DNA of 64,000 nucleotides from contig NZ_CP039393.1 in NCBI RefSeq assembly GCF_004803695.1, positions 3,100,001-3,164,000 on the forward strand, read 5' to 3'. The position numbers and the translations under genes were made by a program. This document shows, in pieces, positions 46,393-54,821 of the stretch (its first letter is position 1; each line of letters starts with the position of its first letter). This DNA is from Muribaculum gordoncarteri (lineage in GTDB: Bacteria; Bacteroidota; Bacteroidia; Bacteroidales; Muribaculaceae). The notes beneath the pieces are model-generated. The model was not told the origin of the DNA, made no database searches, and was given only the letters and a program-made list of their open reading frames with translations.

Positions 46393-46821
46393 ATGAACAC
46401 TAAATTGAAAAAAATAGGAGAGCTCCTTAACATTTGCCGAAAAAATAGAGGACTGACCCAGGAGGAGGTCGGTTCGATGATTGGTGTTCAAAAGGCTATG
46501 GTATCGAAAGTTGAAAATGGCTTATGTGTCAATTTCGACACTATCAGTCGTATTGCTGCGGCTCTTGAAGTTGAACCTATGGTGGAATTGAAGCCGGTGA
46601 AAAAAGCGGATAAGAACATTATCGACTATGTGATGACGGCAATAATAGAATTTGCCAAGAGGCACAGACTTACAATCAAGGAGGCAAGCAATTATCTCAA
46701 TCGTTTCAAGGGAATCGATTTCTTGATGGAATTTTATGATGTTGAACATACATTGTCATTCAACGACTGTGTTGACGACTTGACGGTTGTATGCCAAAAC
46801 AACGGAGGGGAGATAAGATGA
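46393..46821 (+). CDS. XRE family DNA-binding protein (probable antitoxin/autorepressor)
   Basis: A 142-residue protein with an N-terminal helix-turn-helix at about 8-60 (LLNICRKNRGLTQEEVGSMI; KAMVSKVENGL). A helical C-terminal region of about 80 residues follows (FAKRHRLTIKEASNYLNRFKG) that could bind its partner. The frame is open from 46294, but the ATG at 46393 gives the typical XRE N-terminus and sits right behind the promoter, so it was chosen. Its stop overlaps the ATG of the DUF3990 gene (ATGA), implying coupled translation. The layout suggests an antitoxin-type repressor, which is not proven. Confidence 0.85.
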   Translation: MNTKLKKIGELLNICRKNRGLTQEEVGSMIGVQKAMVSKVENGLCVNFDTISRIAAALEVEPMVELKPVKKADKNIIDYVMTAIIEFAKRHRLTIKEASNYLNRFKGIDFLMEFYDVEHTLSFNDCVDDLTVVCQNNGGEIR

Positions 46822-47291
46822 TACTGTATCACGGCTCAAATGTTTCGATTGATAAGATAGATCTTGCGAAATGCCGCCCTTACAAGGACTTTGGAAAGGG
46901 TTTCTATCTGACCGATATTCGCAATCAAGCAGAAAGGATGGCTGCGAGAACGGCAAAGATGTTCCGAGGCGAACCTATATTGACGAGTTTTGAGTTTGAT
47001 TTGGATTCAGCTTTAAGGCACGGCCTGAAGATAAAGATTTTCGACTCTCCAAATGAAGAGTGGGCGCGCTTCGTCATGGTAAATCGTGACATAAATACTA
47101 AGCAGCCGGGACATGATTACGATATAGTGATAGGCCCGGTTGCCGATGACACAATTGCCAGACTACTGCGTATGTTCACTGAGCATTTCATCAGTGAACG
47201 GCAACTTGTCGAGGAACTGACATTTTCTGAAGTTACATCACAATATTTCTTTCACACTAAGGCAGCGATAAAGATGCTGAAAAAGATATGA
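46818..47291 (+). CDS. DUF3990 protein, possible ADP-ribosyltransferase-like toxin
   Basis: A 157-residue cytoplasmic protein. The start MILYHGSN (His5) and DFGKGFYLTD (Tyr30) look like the first two motifs of H-Y-type ADP-ribosyltransferase folds. SQYFFHTKAA at 141-150 could hold the third position, with Gln instead of the usual Glu. DUF3990 is the family assigned by eye; enzymatic activity is an inference. It overlaps the XRE gene before it and the DUF3791 gene after it by 4 bp each. The start at 46818 was preferred over one 27 bp upstream because of that overlap and the family N-terminus. Confidence 0.8.
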   Translation: MILYHGSNVSIDKIDLAKCRPYKDFGKGFYLTDIRNQAERMAARTAKMFRGEPILTSFEFDLDSALRHGLKIKIFDSPNEEWARFVMVNRDINTKQPGHDYDIVIGPVADDTIARLLRMFTEHFISERQLVEELTFSEVTSQYFFHTKAAIKMLKKI

Positions 47292-47515
47292 ACGATAACA
47301 CTGCACGATATTTATTTGAAGGTATTTCGGCCGATGTTGTTCGCTATCTTGTGGAGCGTGACGGCATGGAGTTGCCTGACGCAATCTCGGTGTTTCACAA
47401 TTCGGAAACATTTTCCAAACTGGAGGATTTCGATACGGGGCTTTACATAGAGAGTCCGGCCTATGTATACGATTTACTTCAATCGGAGTTGGAAAACGGC
47501 CGGCTTGTGCCTTGA
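47288..47515 (+). CDS. DUF3791 small protein
   Basis: A 75-residue acidic, helical protein of unknown function (YLVERDGMELPDAISVFHNSETFSKL, then TGLYIESPAYVYDLL). DUF3791 proteins tend to be encoded beside DUF3990. Its ATG overlaps the DUF3990 stop by 4 bp, and a terminator follows, so it closes the cassette. Small size and acidity would fit an antitoxin or accessory subunit, but nothing in the sequence proves this. Confidence 0.78.
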   Translation: MNDNTARYLFEGISADVVRYLVERDGMELPDAISVFHNSETFSKLEDFDTGLYIESPAYVYDLLQSELENGRLVP

Positions 47516-47546
47516 GGATTTATTCAGCCATCAATGTGTGGGTGCG

Positions 47547-47586
47547 AAAAAGGGGCGCCGCTGCAGAGGTAAGCGGCGCCCCTTTA
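47547..47586. terminator. Bidirectional terminator between DUF3791 and GH31
   Basis: AAAGGGGCGCCGCT (47549-47562) pairs perfectly with AGCGGCGCCCCTTT (47572-47585). A and T runs on the two sides allow it to end both convergent transcripts. Confidence 0.85.
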
Positions 47587-47616
47587 TAATTATGTGGGAA
47601 TGGAAAATGTATAGGA

Positions 47617-50112
47617 CTACAGTTTTACCGATGTGGCATTGCCGTCGTAGCTTACGGTGCGTGTCACCTTGTGGGCCGCTATATCACCGGCTTCGGTGTC
47701 GGGATTTACGACAACGATGTTGAAGCTGCGGTTGTTGAGCATTCCGGGATATGAACCGTTGCGCTGACCGATGTGCAGAGTGCGGGTGGCATCGTCCCAA
47801 CGGAAAGGAATTTCAGCAAACATTCCCTTCTCGTAGTCGTAGCTTTCGCCGTCGTCCTCATAGAGGATGAATTCGCCGTCGTCACCGGGATATACGCGCA
47901 GCTCAAGGCTGTCCCAAGGCTTTTCGGTAGTGTACTGCACCGCAGGGCCAAACGGGATGATGCTGCCGCTCTTTACATATACCGGCATGCGGTCGATGGG
48001 GGCGAGGCACTGCACATTCTTGCCGCCGTCGCTCACCTCGTTGCTCCAGAAGTTATACCACTTGCTGCCTTCGGGCAGATAAACGTTGACGGGCGCTGCC
48101 GCCTTGGTTATGTCGGGGTATATGGTATGGCCGTTCTTGTCGGCGTCAAGATAGGTGTATAGAGGATCGGTGACGGGCTTTACGAGAAGCGCCTTGCCAA
48201 ACATATACTGGTCGTCGAGCGTAATCGCCTTGCGGTCGGCGGGGAAGTCCATTACGAGCGGACGCATCATTGTGCCCGAACGCTGCACCACATCGCCTGC
48301 GAGGCTGTAGATGTAAGGCATGAGGCGGTAGCGAAGCTCGATGGCTTTCTTCTGGGCGTCAAATGCCCAGTCGCCGGGATTGCCGAAGTTGTAGAGCTCG
48401 CTTACCATAGGCGACGAGCAGTGGTTGCGCATCATGGGCATGAAGCATCCCCATTGCATCCAACGCACTTGGAGCTCCTGCATGGCAGGACTCTTGGGAT
48501 CGTTTTTGTAGTCCCAGCCGAAGAATCCGCCTATGTCTGTGTTCCAGAACGGGATTCCGCAGATAACGTAGTTCAGTCCTGAAGGAATTTGGTTTTTCAT
48601 CACGTTCCAGTTGGAAACCACATCACCGCTCCAGCTGAATGTGCCGTAGTGCTGCAGGCCAAATGTTCCGCAGCGTGTCATCTGCACCGAGCGGCGGTTG
48701 TTGCCCTTCATTTTGCGCTGATGCTCGTAGATTCCCTTGTTGGTCATCAATGCGAATGCATTCTTGACACTGCGCCACGAGCCGTCGTGGGTCATGTAGT
48801 CGGCATCGCCCGGAGCCTCGAAGTGGTCGGGTTCGGTGGAGTCGGTCCACCATGCGTCGATGCCCATCTTGTAGAGGTTGGTGAGATATTTCCAGTAGAT
48901 GTCACGCGCCTTGGGGTTGAACGGGTCGTAGGGACGCACACCGCGGTTGCGCGGCCATGTTTCAAACGGCAACAGCGCGCCTATCTTGTCGAGCTCGCGG
49001 TATTGGTCGGTCCACGGGCCGAAATTGGCCCAGATGGATATCATCAGCTTCGAGTTGTTGTCGTGAACGTAGCTCACCATCTCCTCGGGCGACTTTATGC
49101 GCGGGTCGGGATACACAGCGTTGGGGTCTTCGTCGTTGGGCAGGTAACGCATCCATTTGGCATCGCCCATCTTGTTGATGTAGTGGGGATTAACAAATTT
49201 CATCGCGTTCCAGTTGGAGTCGCAGCCCCAGTATTGCCAGTCCTGCACCATTCCGTCGAGAGGAATCTCGAGGGCGCGGTAACGGTCGAGTACATCACAG
49301 AGTTCGTCGCTGCTCTTGTAGCGTTCGCGGCACTGCCAGTGTCCCAGGGTCCAGATGGGGAACATGGTAGCTTCGCCGGTAAGCGAGCGTATGCCGGCAA
49401 TAACGCCGTCCTGAGTGCCGTCGCGATAGATGAAGTAGTAGTCGATCGAGGGTGCTACCTCCGATGTGAACGATGCAATGTTGTCAATGTCGGTAAACCT
49501 TGAGTCGCCGGCATTGTCCCAGTACAGTCCGTAGCCTTTGTCGGATGTGAAGTAGGGTATCGTGATGTTGGTGTTGCCACACCACATCCTTACATCCTGA
49601 CCGCGCTGGTTGAGAACCGGAGATTGGCGCTGACCGAGTCCGAATATCACCTCGGTTGAGTCAAGATTGTAGGACTGGCTCACTTTGAACCGTCCTTCAT
49701 CGACCTTGTTGACACAGGGAGCGTGGCTCGATGCGCTTTCACTCAGCAGGAGATTGCCTTTGGAGTCGGAGAAGCGCACATTACCGTCGGCTCCTATTGA
49801 GGCTGTCAGCGACGACGACTTCAATGTCACGCCGTTGGCCTTGCGCTCAGTGCCGAGCGTCACGCTCTCGGGCTGCATGATTACCGAGTAGCTCTTCTTG
49901 TCGGGAGCCGTTGCGCCCGGATATTTGCTTACTCTTACGATTGAAGGTGAATAGAATGTGACACGGGTGGTCCACTGTCCGTCGGGGGTGACGGTGGCTC
50001 CTCCATTGTCCACACTCACGCTTTGAGCCGTGAGTGTGGATGAGATGGATAGGATTGCCAGCCTAAAACTAAATTTTTTATCATAGAAAATGGATATATG
50101 GTTGGTTGACAT
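47617..50112 (-). CDS. Glycoside hydrolase family 31 (alpha-xylosidase or alpha-glucosidase)
   Basis: A predicted exported retaining alpha-glycosidase of 831 residues. An N-terminal signal-like segment (about 13-30) is followed by the beta-sandwich, then the catalytic barrel. The nucleophile is Asp424 in WWTDSTEPD and the acid/base Asp496 in FSWSGDVVSNW. A C-terminal DUF5110-like domain ends it (YPGDDGEFILYEDDGESYDY). The Trp-Trp-x-Asp-x-x-Glu-Pro-Asp form is frequent in xylosidase-type members, but specificity cannot be fixed. The open frame extends upstream inside susD; the ATG at 50112 overlaps the susD stop and was chosen. Confidence 0.92.
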   Translation of the reverse strand: MSTNHISIFYDKKFSFRLAILSISSTLTAQSVSVDNGGATVTPDGQWTTRVTFYSPSIVRVSKYPGATAPDKKSYSVIMQPESVTLGTERKANGVTLKSSSLTASIGADGNVRFSDSKGNLLLSESASSHAPCVNKVDEGRFKVSQSYNLDSTEVIFGLGQRQSPVLNQRGQDVRMWCGNTNITIPYFTSDKGYGLYWDNAGDSRFTDIDNIASFTSEVAPSIDYYFIYRDGTQDGVIAGIRSLTGEATMFPIWTLGHWQCRERYKSSDELCDVLDRYRALEIPLDGMVQDWQYWGCDSNWNAMKFVNPHYINKMGDAKWMRYLPNDEDPNAVYPDPRIKSPEEMVSYVHDNNSKLMISIWANFGPWTDQYRELDKIGALLPFETWPRNRGVRPYDPFNPKARDIYWKYLTNLYKMGIDAWWTDSTEPDHFEAPGDADYMTHDGSWRSVKNAFALMTNKGIYEHQRKMKGNNRRSVQMTRCGTFGLQHYGTFSWSGDVVSNWNVMKNQIPSGLNYVICGIPFWNTDIGGFFGWDYKNDPKSPAMQELQVRWMQWGCFMPMMRNHCSSPMVSELYNFGNPGDWAFDAQKKAIELRYRLMPYIYSLAGDVVQRSGTMMRPLVMDFPADRKAITLDDQYMFGKALLVKPVTDPLYTYLDADKNGHTIYPDITKAAAPVNVYLPEGSKWYNFWSNEVSDGGKNVQCLAPIDRMPVYVKSGSIIPFGPAVQYTTEKPWDSLELRVYPGDDGEFILYEDDGESYDYEKGMFAEIPFRWDDATRTLHIGQRNGSYPGMLNNRSFNIVVVNPDTEAGDIAAHKVTRTVSYDGNATSVKL

Positions 50113-51749
50113 TAATATCCGGGGTTCTGGTGCAGCTTGCTGTTGGTAAGCAGTACCTTGTTGGGTATCGGGTAGAGGTTCTTGTCGGCGTTGCTCTTGT
50201 CGTGGGAGAACCATGACTTGGTGGTGAACGCGTTGAAGCGTACCATGTCCTGACGGCGACGGCCTTCCTGACAGAATTCCCATCCGAGCTCGTCGAGGAA
50301 GCGGCCGTAGGTTATGTCGGCACCGCCTTCCGATGAGGTGGCATACTCGTCGCGGCGACCATAGTCATAGACGCTGCCGCCCTTGAGTTGCTCGTCGGTC
50401 ACGACTGCCTTCTCGGGGTTGTTGGGGAATGCGCGTGAGCGCACCATTGTCACGAGCTCGCCTGCGCCCGGCTTGCCGTCACGCATCAATGCCTCGGCCT
50501 TCATCATGAGAATGTCGGCGTAACGGAAGAGAGGGAAGTCGTTGCTGAGGCGGTTGGTGATTCCGTGGGCATACTCAAACTTGCCCCAGCGGAAACCGTC
50601 GTCGACATCCGATGCGTCGATTGAGGGAACATCCACTTCATATATGAGAGGATTGCCGTCGGAGCTGCGCAGGAGGATGTTGCCCGATGCGTCATATTGT
50701 TGTCCCTGGATGTACCACTCGGCAAGACGCTTGTCGTCGGGGTCGAAGCTATTGATGAACTGAGGAATTGCGCATACACCACCCCAAGGACGGTCGGTGA
50801 AGCCGTAGGTGGCCTGGTTCTCGGGTGCGAGAGTGTAGAGGTGGAAGTCAAATGCATTCCAGTCGGTCACGTAGATTTCATCGAACGGAAGGGCAAATAT
50901 TATCTCCTTTGAATTTTCGTTGGCGGTGACAAAGGGGGCGTTGATGTCGGATTCAAGACCGTAGTCGCCGGTGGCCTTGGCATGTTCGATGACAGCGTTG
51001 CAGTGGGTAACACATTCGTTCCACATGGCTTGTCCAGTCCACACTTCGGCGTTGAGATACATCTTGGCAAGCAGGGTGTGGGCGGCCCACTTGTTGAAAC
51101 GTGCATAATAGTATCCGCGTGCCTGGTCGGAGAGGAGGGGAAGATTGTCGTTAACCTCCTTCACGATGAAGTCAAACACCTGCTTGCGGGTTGACTGTTC
51201 GGGCAGCTCGACATCCTTGAAGTCGGTGATGATGGGCACATTGCCGTAGAGGTCGATGAGCACGTAATAGTAGGATGCGCGAAGCACTTTCAACTCGGCG
51301 ATAAGACGCTCTCGTGCATCGCCCTGAATGTCGATGACATTGTCCTCAATCTGCGACAGCACTCGGTTGCAGGCGGTGACACCGTTGAACGTGCGCTCCC
51401 AGCCGTTGAGCACGCCTTCATCCTCGGTGGTCCAAGTGTGCTGATGCCAGCGCTTGTAGATGTATCCGTCGACCCATCCTATACCGAGTCGGGCCGGAAT
51501 GACATCCTGGTCGGCCGACAACTCCTGCGACCTCACTACACCCTGCCACAGCAGCATTGTCTGTCGCCAGGGGATGTAGGCGGCGTTGACCACATAGCTT
51601 ATATCGGCTTCGGTTTTGGGTTCATATTGCGATGACACGATTGAGCCGTAGCTCTCGTCCTTGAGTTCGGTGCATGATGCCGATGCAAGCAGCAGAGCCG
51701 CCATGCCAAATGCTTTGAATATATTATGTTTTTTCATCGTTGTATTCAT
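50112..51749 (-). CDS. RagB/SusD family outer membrane lipoprotein
   Basis: The surface glycan-binding protein paired with the SusC transporter upstream. Of 545 residues, the lipoprotein signal ends in LLLASASCTELKDES (Cys lipidated). SusD features include NGWERTFNGVTACNRVLSQIE, AELKVLRASYYYVLIDLYGNVPIITDF, and the C-terminal FLDELGWEFCQEGRRRQDMVRF. It follows SusC by 8 bp, and its stop overlaps the GH31 start (TAATG), so the trio is one operon. Confidence 0.95.
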   Translation of the reverse strand: MNTTMKKHNIFKAFGMAALLLASASCTELKDESYGSIVSSQYEPKTEADISYVVNAAYIPWRQTMLLWQGVVRSQELSADQDVIPARLGIGWVDGYIYKRWHQHTWTTEDEGVLNGWERTFNGVTACNRVLSQIEDNVIDIQGDARERLIAELKVLRASYYYVLIDLYGNVPIITDFKDVELPEQSTRKQVFDFIVKEVNDNLPLLSDQARGYYYARFNKWAAHTLLAKMYLNAEVWTGQAMWNECVTHCNAVIEHAKATGDYGLESDINAPFVTANENSKEIIFALPFDEIYVTDWNAFDFHLYTLAPENQATYGFTDRPWGGVCAIPQFINSFDPDDKRLAEWYIQGQQYDASGNILLRSSDGNPLIYEVDVPSIDASDVDDGFRWGKFEYAHGITNRLSNDFPLFRYADILMMKAEALMRDGKPGAGELVTMVRSRAFPNNPEKAVVTDEQLKGGSVYDYGRRDEYATSSEGGADITYGRFLDELGWEFCQEGRRRQDMVRFNAFTTKSWFSHDKSNADKNLYPIPNKVLLTNSKLHQNPGY

Positions 51750-51757
51750 TTATCAGG

Positions 51758-54715
51758 TTAGAAACTTACGTTGACTCCGAATGTGAACGAGCGTACCTGC
51801 GGATAACGGTCGCGGGTGTCGTAGCCGGGGGTGAGTCCGTCGGTCGACACTTCGGGGTCGATGCCCTTGTAGTGGGTGAATGTGAAGGCGTTGAGTACCG
51901 AGCCGTAGAGTCGCAGCGACTGGATGTATTTGCCTATCTTGCCGAATGTGTAGCCGAGCGTTATGTTGTCGATTTTCCAGTAGTCGCCGTCCTCGATATA
52001 GTAGCTGTTGAACTCGGGCTCTACCTCCTTGCTTAGAGGCACTTTGCCAAACACGGGGTCAAACACTGTCTTCAGTCGGTTCTCGAAGCGGCTGTTTTTG
52101 GTGTTCTCGTAGTTGAGGCGGGCACCGTTGATAACCTGGAATCCGAATGCGCCGCGCATTGTCACGTTGAGGTCCCAGCGGCGATAGCGCAGGGTGTTGT
52201 TCCATCCGGCATACCATTTAGGTAGACCGTTGCCTATCACGTGCTTGTCCTCGGGAGCGTGGGTGAAGTCCTTGTAGTTGACGAGCTCGCCGTTGCGGTC
52301 CTCGTAGATCCATCGTCCTTCATCGTCGACATCCACTACCTTGAATCCGTAGAAGTTACCGATGCTCTCGCCTACCTGCACACGGTGTGACGAAGTCACC
52401 TGACCCGAATATTCGGCTGTACCGGTGTCGAAGAAGTCATATTCGGTCTTGAACACGCTGCCCGAGAGGCTCTTCAGCTTGTTGGAGTTGATCGAGAAGC
52501 TTGCCGAGGTGGTCCACTCAAAGTCACGCATCTGAACAGGAACCACGTTTACGAGCACCTCGACACCTCGGTTCTCCATTGTACCTCCGTTGGCTGTTGT
52601 AACGTTATAAAGGTTGGGAGGTGTGGGCACTGAGTAATCGTAGATAAGGCCGTCGATGCGACGGTTGTAGAAGTCGATTGAACCGTTGACGCGGCTGTTC
52701 CACGACATGAAGTCGATACCTACGTTGAACTCCTTCTTCTCTTCCCACTTAAGGTCGGGGTTGGGGTTTGACGCCGGAACGATGGTCTGAATCCACTGTC
52801 CGTCGAGGTAGGCGTAGGAGCCGTAGCGCAACATTGCCACTCCGAGGAATGACGCACGCGGCTGTGAGCCTGTGACACCGTAACCCACACGGAGCTTCAA
52901 GTCGTCAAATATGTTCTGGTCCTGCATGAACTTCTCCTGGGTTATGCGCCATCCGAGTGATACCGACGGGAATAGACCCCATGCGTTGTCGGTGCCCCAC
53001 AGCTGGCTTGCGCCCTCGTAACGCAGGGCGGCCATGAGCAGGTATTTGTTGTCGTAGGAGTAGGTGGCGCGGCCGAAGAAGCCGATGAGGTTGGTGATTG
53101 ACTTGGAGGAGCCTACATTGGCCTTTCCGTCCTTAAGTGCCGAACCGATGCCGATGTTGTGCCATCCGCCGAAGTAGTCGTCCTGGAATCCCCAGTTATC
53201 CACCCAGATGTTTTCGTAATTGTTTTCGTTATAGCTGTAACCGCCAAGTATGGTGAACTTGTTGCGTCCTATCGATGCGTCATATTGAGCGGTGAGTTCG
53301 AGAAGCTTCTCGACTGAGATCGACGAGCCTACCGATGACCATCCTTTGTAGCCGTCGCGACGGGCCGATATGTGGTTGAGCGTTTCGCTGTAACCACGGT
53401 TCATCACAAATCGGTTGTAGGAGTAGTTGGCCTGAAGGGTGAGGTCGCGTATGGGGTTGTAGGTGATGCCGGCGTTATAGCGCAGCTGGGTGTTCTTTAC
53501 ATCGCCGTCGGCCTCGGTGAGAAGTGCCACGGGATTTTCATACTCAAACTTGCTGAGGTTCTCGTACCATGAGCCGTCCTCGTTGCGCACGGGTTCGGTG
53601 GGGTTGCGTCGGGTTGCCTGGCTGTAGGCCACGCCGCGGAAGCTGCCGCCGTTGACGGTCGATTCGCGCCAGTCGGAGCGGCCGAGAAGCCCGAAACGCA
53701 GACGCACTTTGTCGTCAAAGAGTCGCTGCGTCACCTCGATGCGTGCGCGGAAATTCTCAAAATTGGAGCGCTTCATGATACCTTGGCGCGAAGCATAGTT
53801 CACGTTGGCTATATAGTTGGCGCGTGATGTTCCTCCCGATAGCGAAAGGTTGTGCACATGGCTCACCGGGGTGCGGGTTATCTCGTCGACCCAGTCGGTG
53901 TCGTAGCCTTGGTCATAGTCGGGATATAGCTGAGCAAACTCCGATGCATTGAGCATGTCGTGCTTCTTGGAGATGTGTGATGTGCTGATGTAGCCGCTGT
54001 AGTCGACTCTCAGAATCTCGGAGCCGCGAGCCTGCTTGGTGGTGATCAGGATTACGCCGTTGGTGCCTCGTGTACCGTAGATGGCTGCCGCCGATCCGTC
54101 CTTGAGCACGTCGATGCTCTCGACATCCTCGGGTGCAACGGTGTTGAAGTCGCCGGGTATTCCGTCAATTAGAATAAGAGGTGCTGTGTTGGCGCCGCCG
54201 ATTGTGCTTGTACCGCGCAGGCGAATCTGGGTGTTGCCTGTCGGGTCGCCTGAGGGATTGGTGATTGCAAGTCCTGCGACTTTGCCTTGAATGAGCTGAC
54301 CCACATCCTTTACGGCGCCTTTGACGAAGTTCTCCGACTTGACGCTGGCGACGGAGCTTGTTACATCGCCTTTACGCTGCGTGCCGTATCCGATTACGAC
54401 AACTTCGTCAAGATTCTGTGAATCTTCAATCATCTTAATGGTCAGTTCTTCAGTCGATTTTAGTGTTATAGTCTGCGGAACGTAGCCTATATAGCTGACT
54501 TGCAGCTGCTTACCCTCGATAGGGGGGGGTAATGTGATAGAGAACCGTCCGTCGATGTCGGTCGAGGTTCCTATTGACATTCCTTTTACCATTACGGTAA
54601 CTCCGGGAAGCGGTTCGCCCGATTGCGAATCCACTACGTTTCCATGGATGCTTTGTTGAGCGTAGGATGATAATGTAAAGCTCAATAAAAGCAAAAGTTG
54701 AAACAATTTTTTCAT
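51758..54715 (-). CDS. SusC/RagA family TonB-linked outer membrane receptor
   Basis: A 985-residue TonB-dependent glycan importer. It has a signal peptide (MKKLFQLLLLLSFTLSSYAQ) and a carboxypeptidase-regulatory domain at about 22-100 (IHGNVVDSQSGEPLPGVTVM). The TonB-box and plug follow (LDEVVVIGYGTQRKGDV; IDVLKDGSAAAIYGTRGTNG), then the 22-strand barrel ending in VRSFTFGVNVSF. All parts are present and in frame, unlike the other SusC gene. The frame is open to 54778 but the ATG at 54715 gives the signal peptide. It is first in the SusC-SusD-GH31 operon. Confidence 0.96.
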   Translation of the reverse strand: MKKLFQLLLLLSFTLSSYAQQSIHGNVVDSQSGEPLPGVTVMVKGMSIGTSTDIDGRFSITLPPPIEGKQLQVSYIGYVPQTITLKSTEELTIKMIEDSQNLDEVVVIGYGTQRKGDVTSSVASVKSENFVKGAVKDVGQLIQGKVAGLAITNPSGDPTGNTQIRLRGTSTIGGANTAPLILIDGIPGDFNTVAPEDVESIDVLKDGSAAAIYGTRGTNGVILITTKQARGSEILRVDYSGYISTSHISKKHDMLNASEFAQLYPDYDQGYDTDWVDEITRTPVSHVHNLSLSGGTSRANYIANVNYASRQGIMKRSNFENFRARIEVTQRLFDDKVRLRFGLLGRSDWRESTVNGGSFRGVAYSQATRRNPTEPVRNEDGSWYENLSKFEYENPVALLTEADGDVKNTQLRYNAGITYNPIRDLTLQANYSYNRFVMNRGYSETLNHISARRDGYKGWSSVGSSISVEKLLELTAQYDASIGRNKFTILGGYSYNENNYENIWVDNWGFQDDYFGGWHNIGIGSALKDGKANVGSSKSITNLIGFFGRATYSYDNKYLLMAALRYEGASQLWGTDNAWGLFPSVSLGWRITQEKFMQDQNIFDDLKLRVGYGVTGSQPRASFLGVAMLRYGSYAYLDGQWIQTIVPASNPNPDLKWEEKKEFNVGIDFMSWNSRVNGSIDFYNRRIDGLIYDYSVPTPPNLYNVTTANGGTMENRGVEVLVNVVPVQMRDFEWTTSASFSINSNKLKSLSGSVFKTEYDFFDTGTAEYSGQVTSSHRVQVGESIGNFYGFKVVDVDDEGRWIYEDRNGELVNYKDFTHAPEDKHVIGNGLPKWYAGWNNTLRYRRWDLNVTMRGAFGFQVINGARLNYENTKNSRFENRLKTVFDPVFGKVPLSKEVEPEFNSYYIEDGDYWKIDNITLGYTFGKIGKYIQSLRLYGSVLNAFTFTHYKGIDPEVSTDGLTPGYDTRDRYPQVRSFTFGVNVSF

Positions 54716-54753
54716 GTAAGATAATTTTAGGTTAATGAAAATGATTGGTTCAA

Positions 54754-54784
54754 CAAAATTATAAAAGAGGTCCGTCACCGTGAC
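54754..54784 (-). promoter_or_regulatory. Possible promoter and dyad of the SusC-SusD-GH31 operon
   Basis: On the minus strand TAATTTTG (plus 54754-54761) is a -7 match. The only TTG (plus 54784-54786) is 22 bases away, a little far. A perfect dyad GTCAC-C-GTGAC at 54774-54784 overlaps this region and could be a regulator site. Support is modest. Confidence 0.4.
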
Positions 54785-54821
54785 AACACGGATGTTGAAT
54801 AAAAGGATATGGATGTTGATT

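Noticed and set aside
46165-47515. Integrated element at tRNA-Pro
   Set aside because: No integrase and no second copy of the tRNA 3' end was found downstream; only a small three-gene cassette follows.
48589-49503. Plus-strand frame of 304 codons inside the GH31 gene
   Set aside because: The opposite strand has clear GH31 catalytic motifs; this frame is low-information and Val/His rich, as antisense shadows are.
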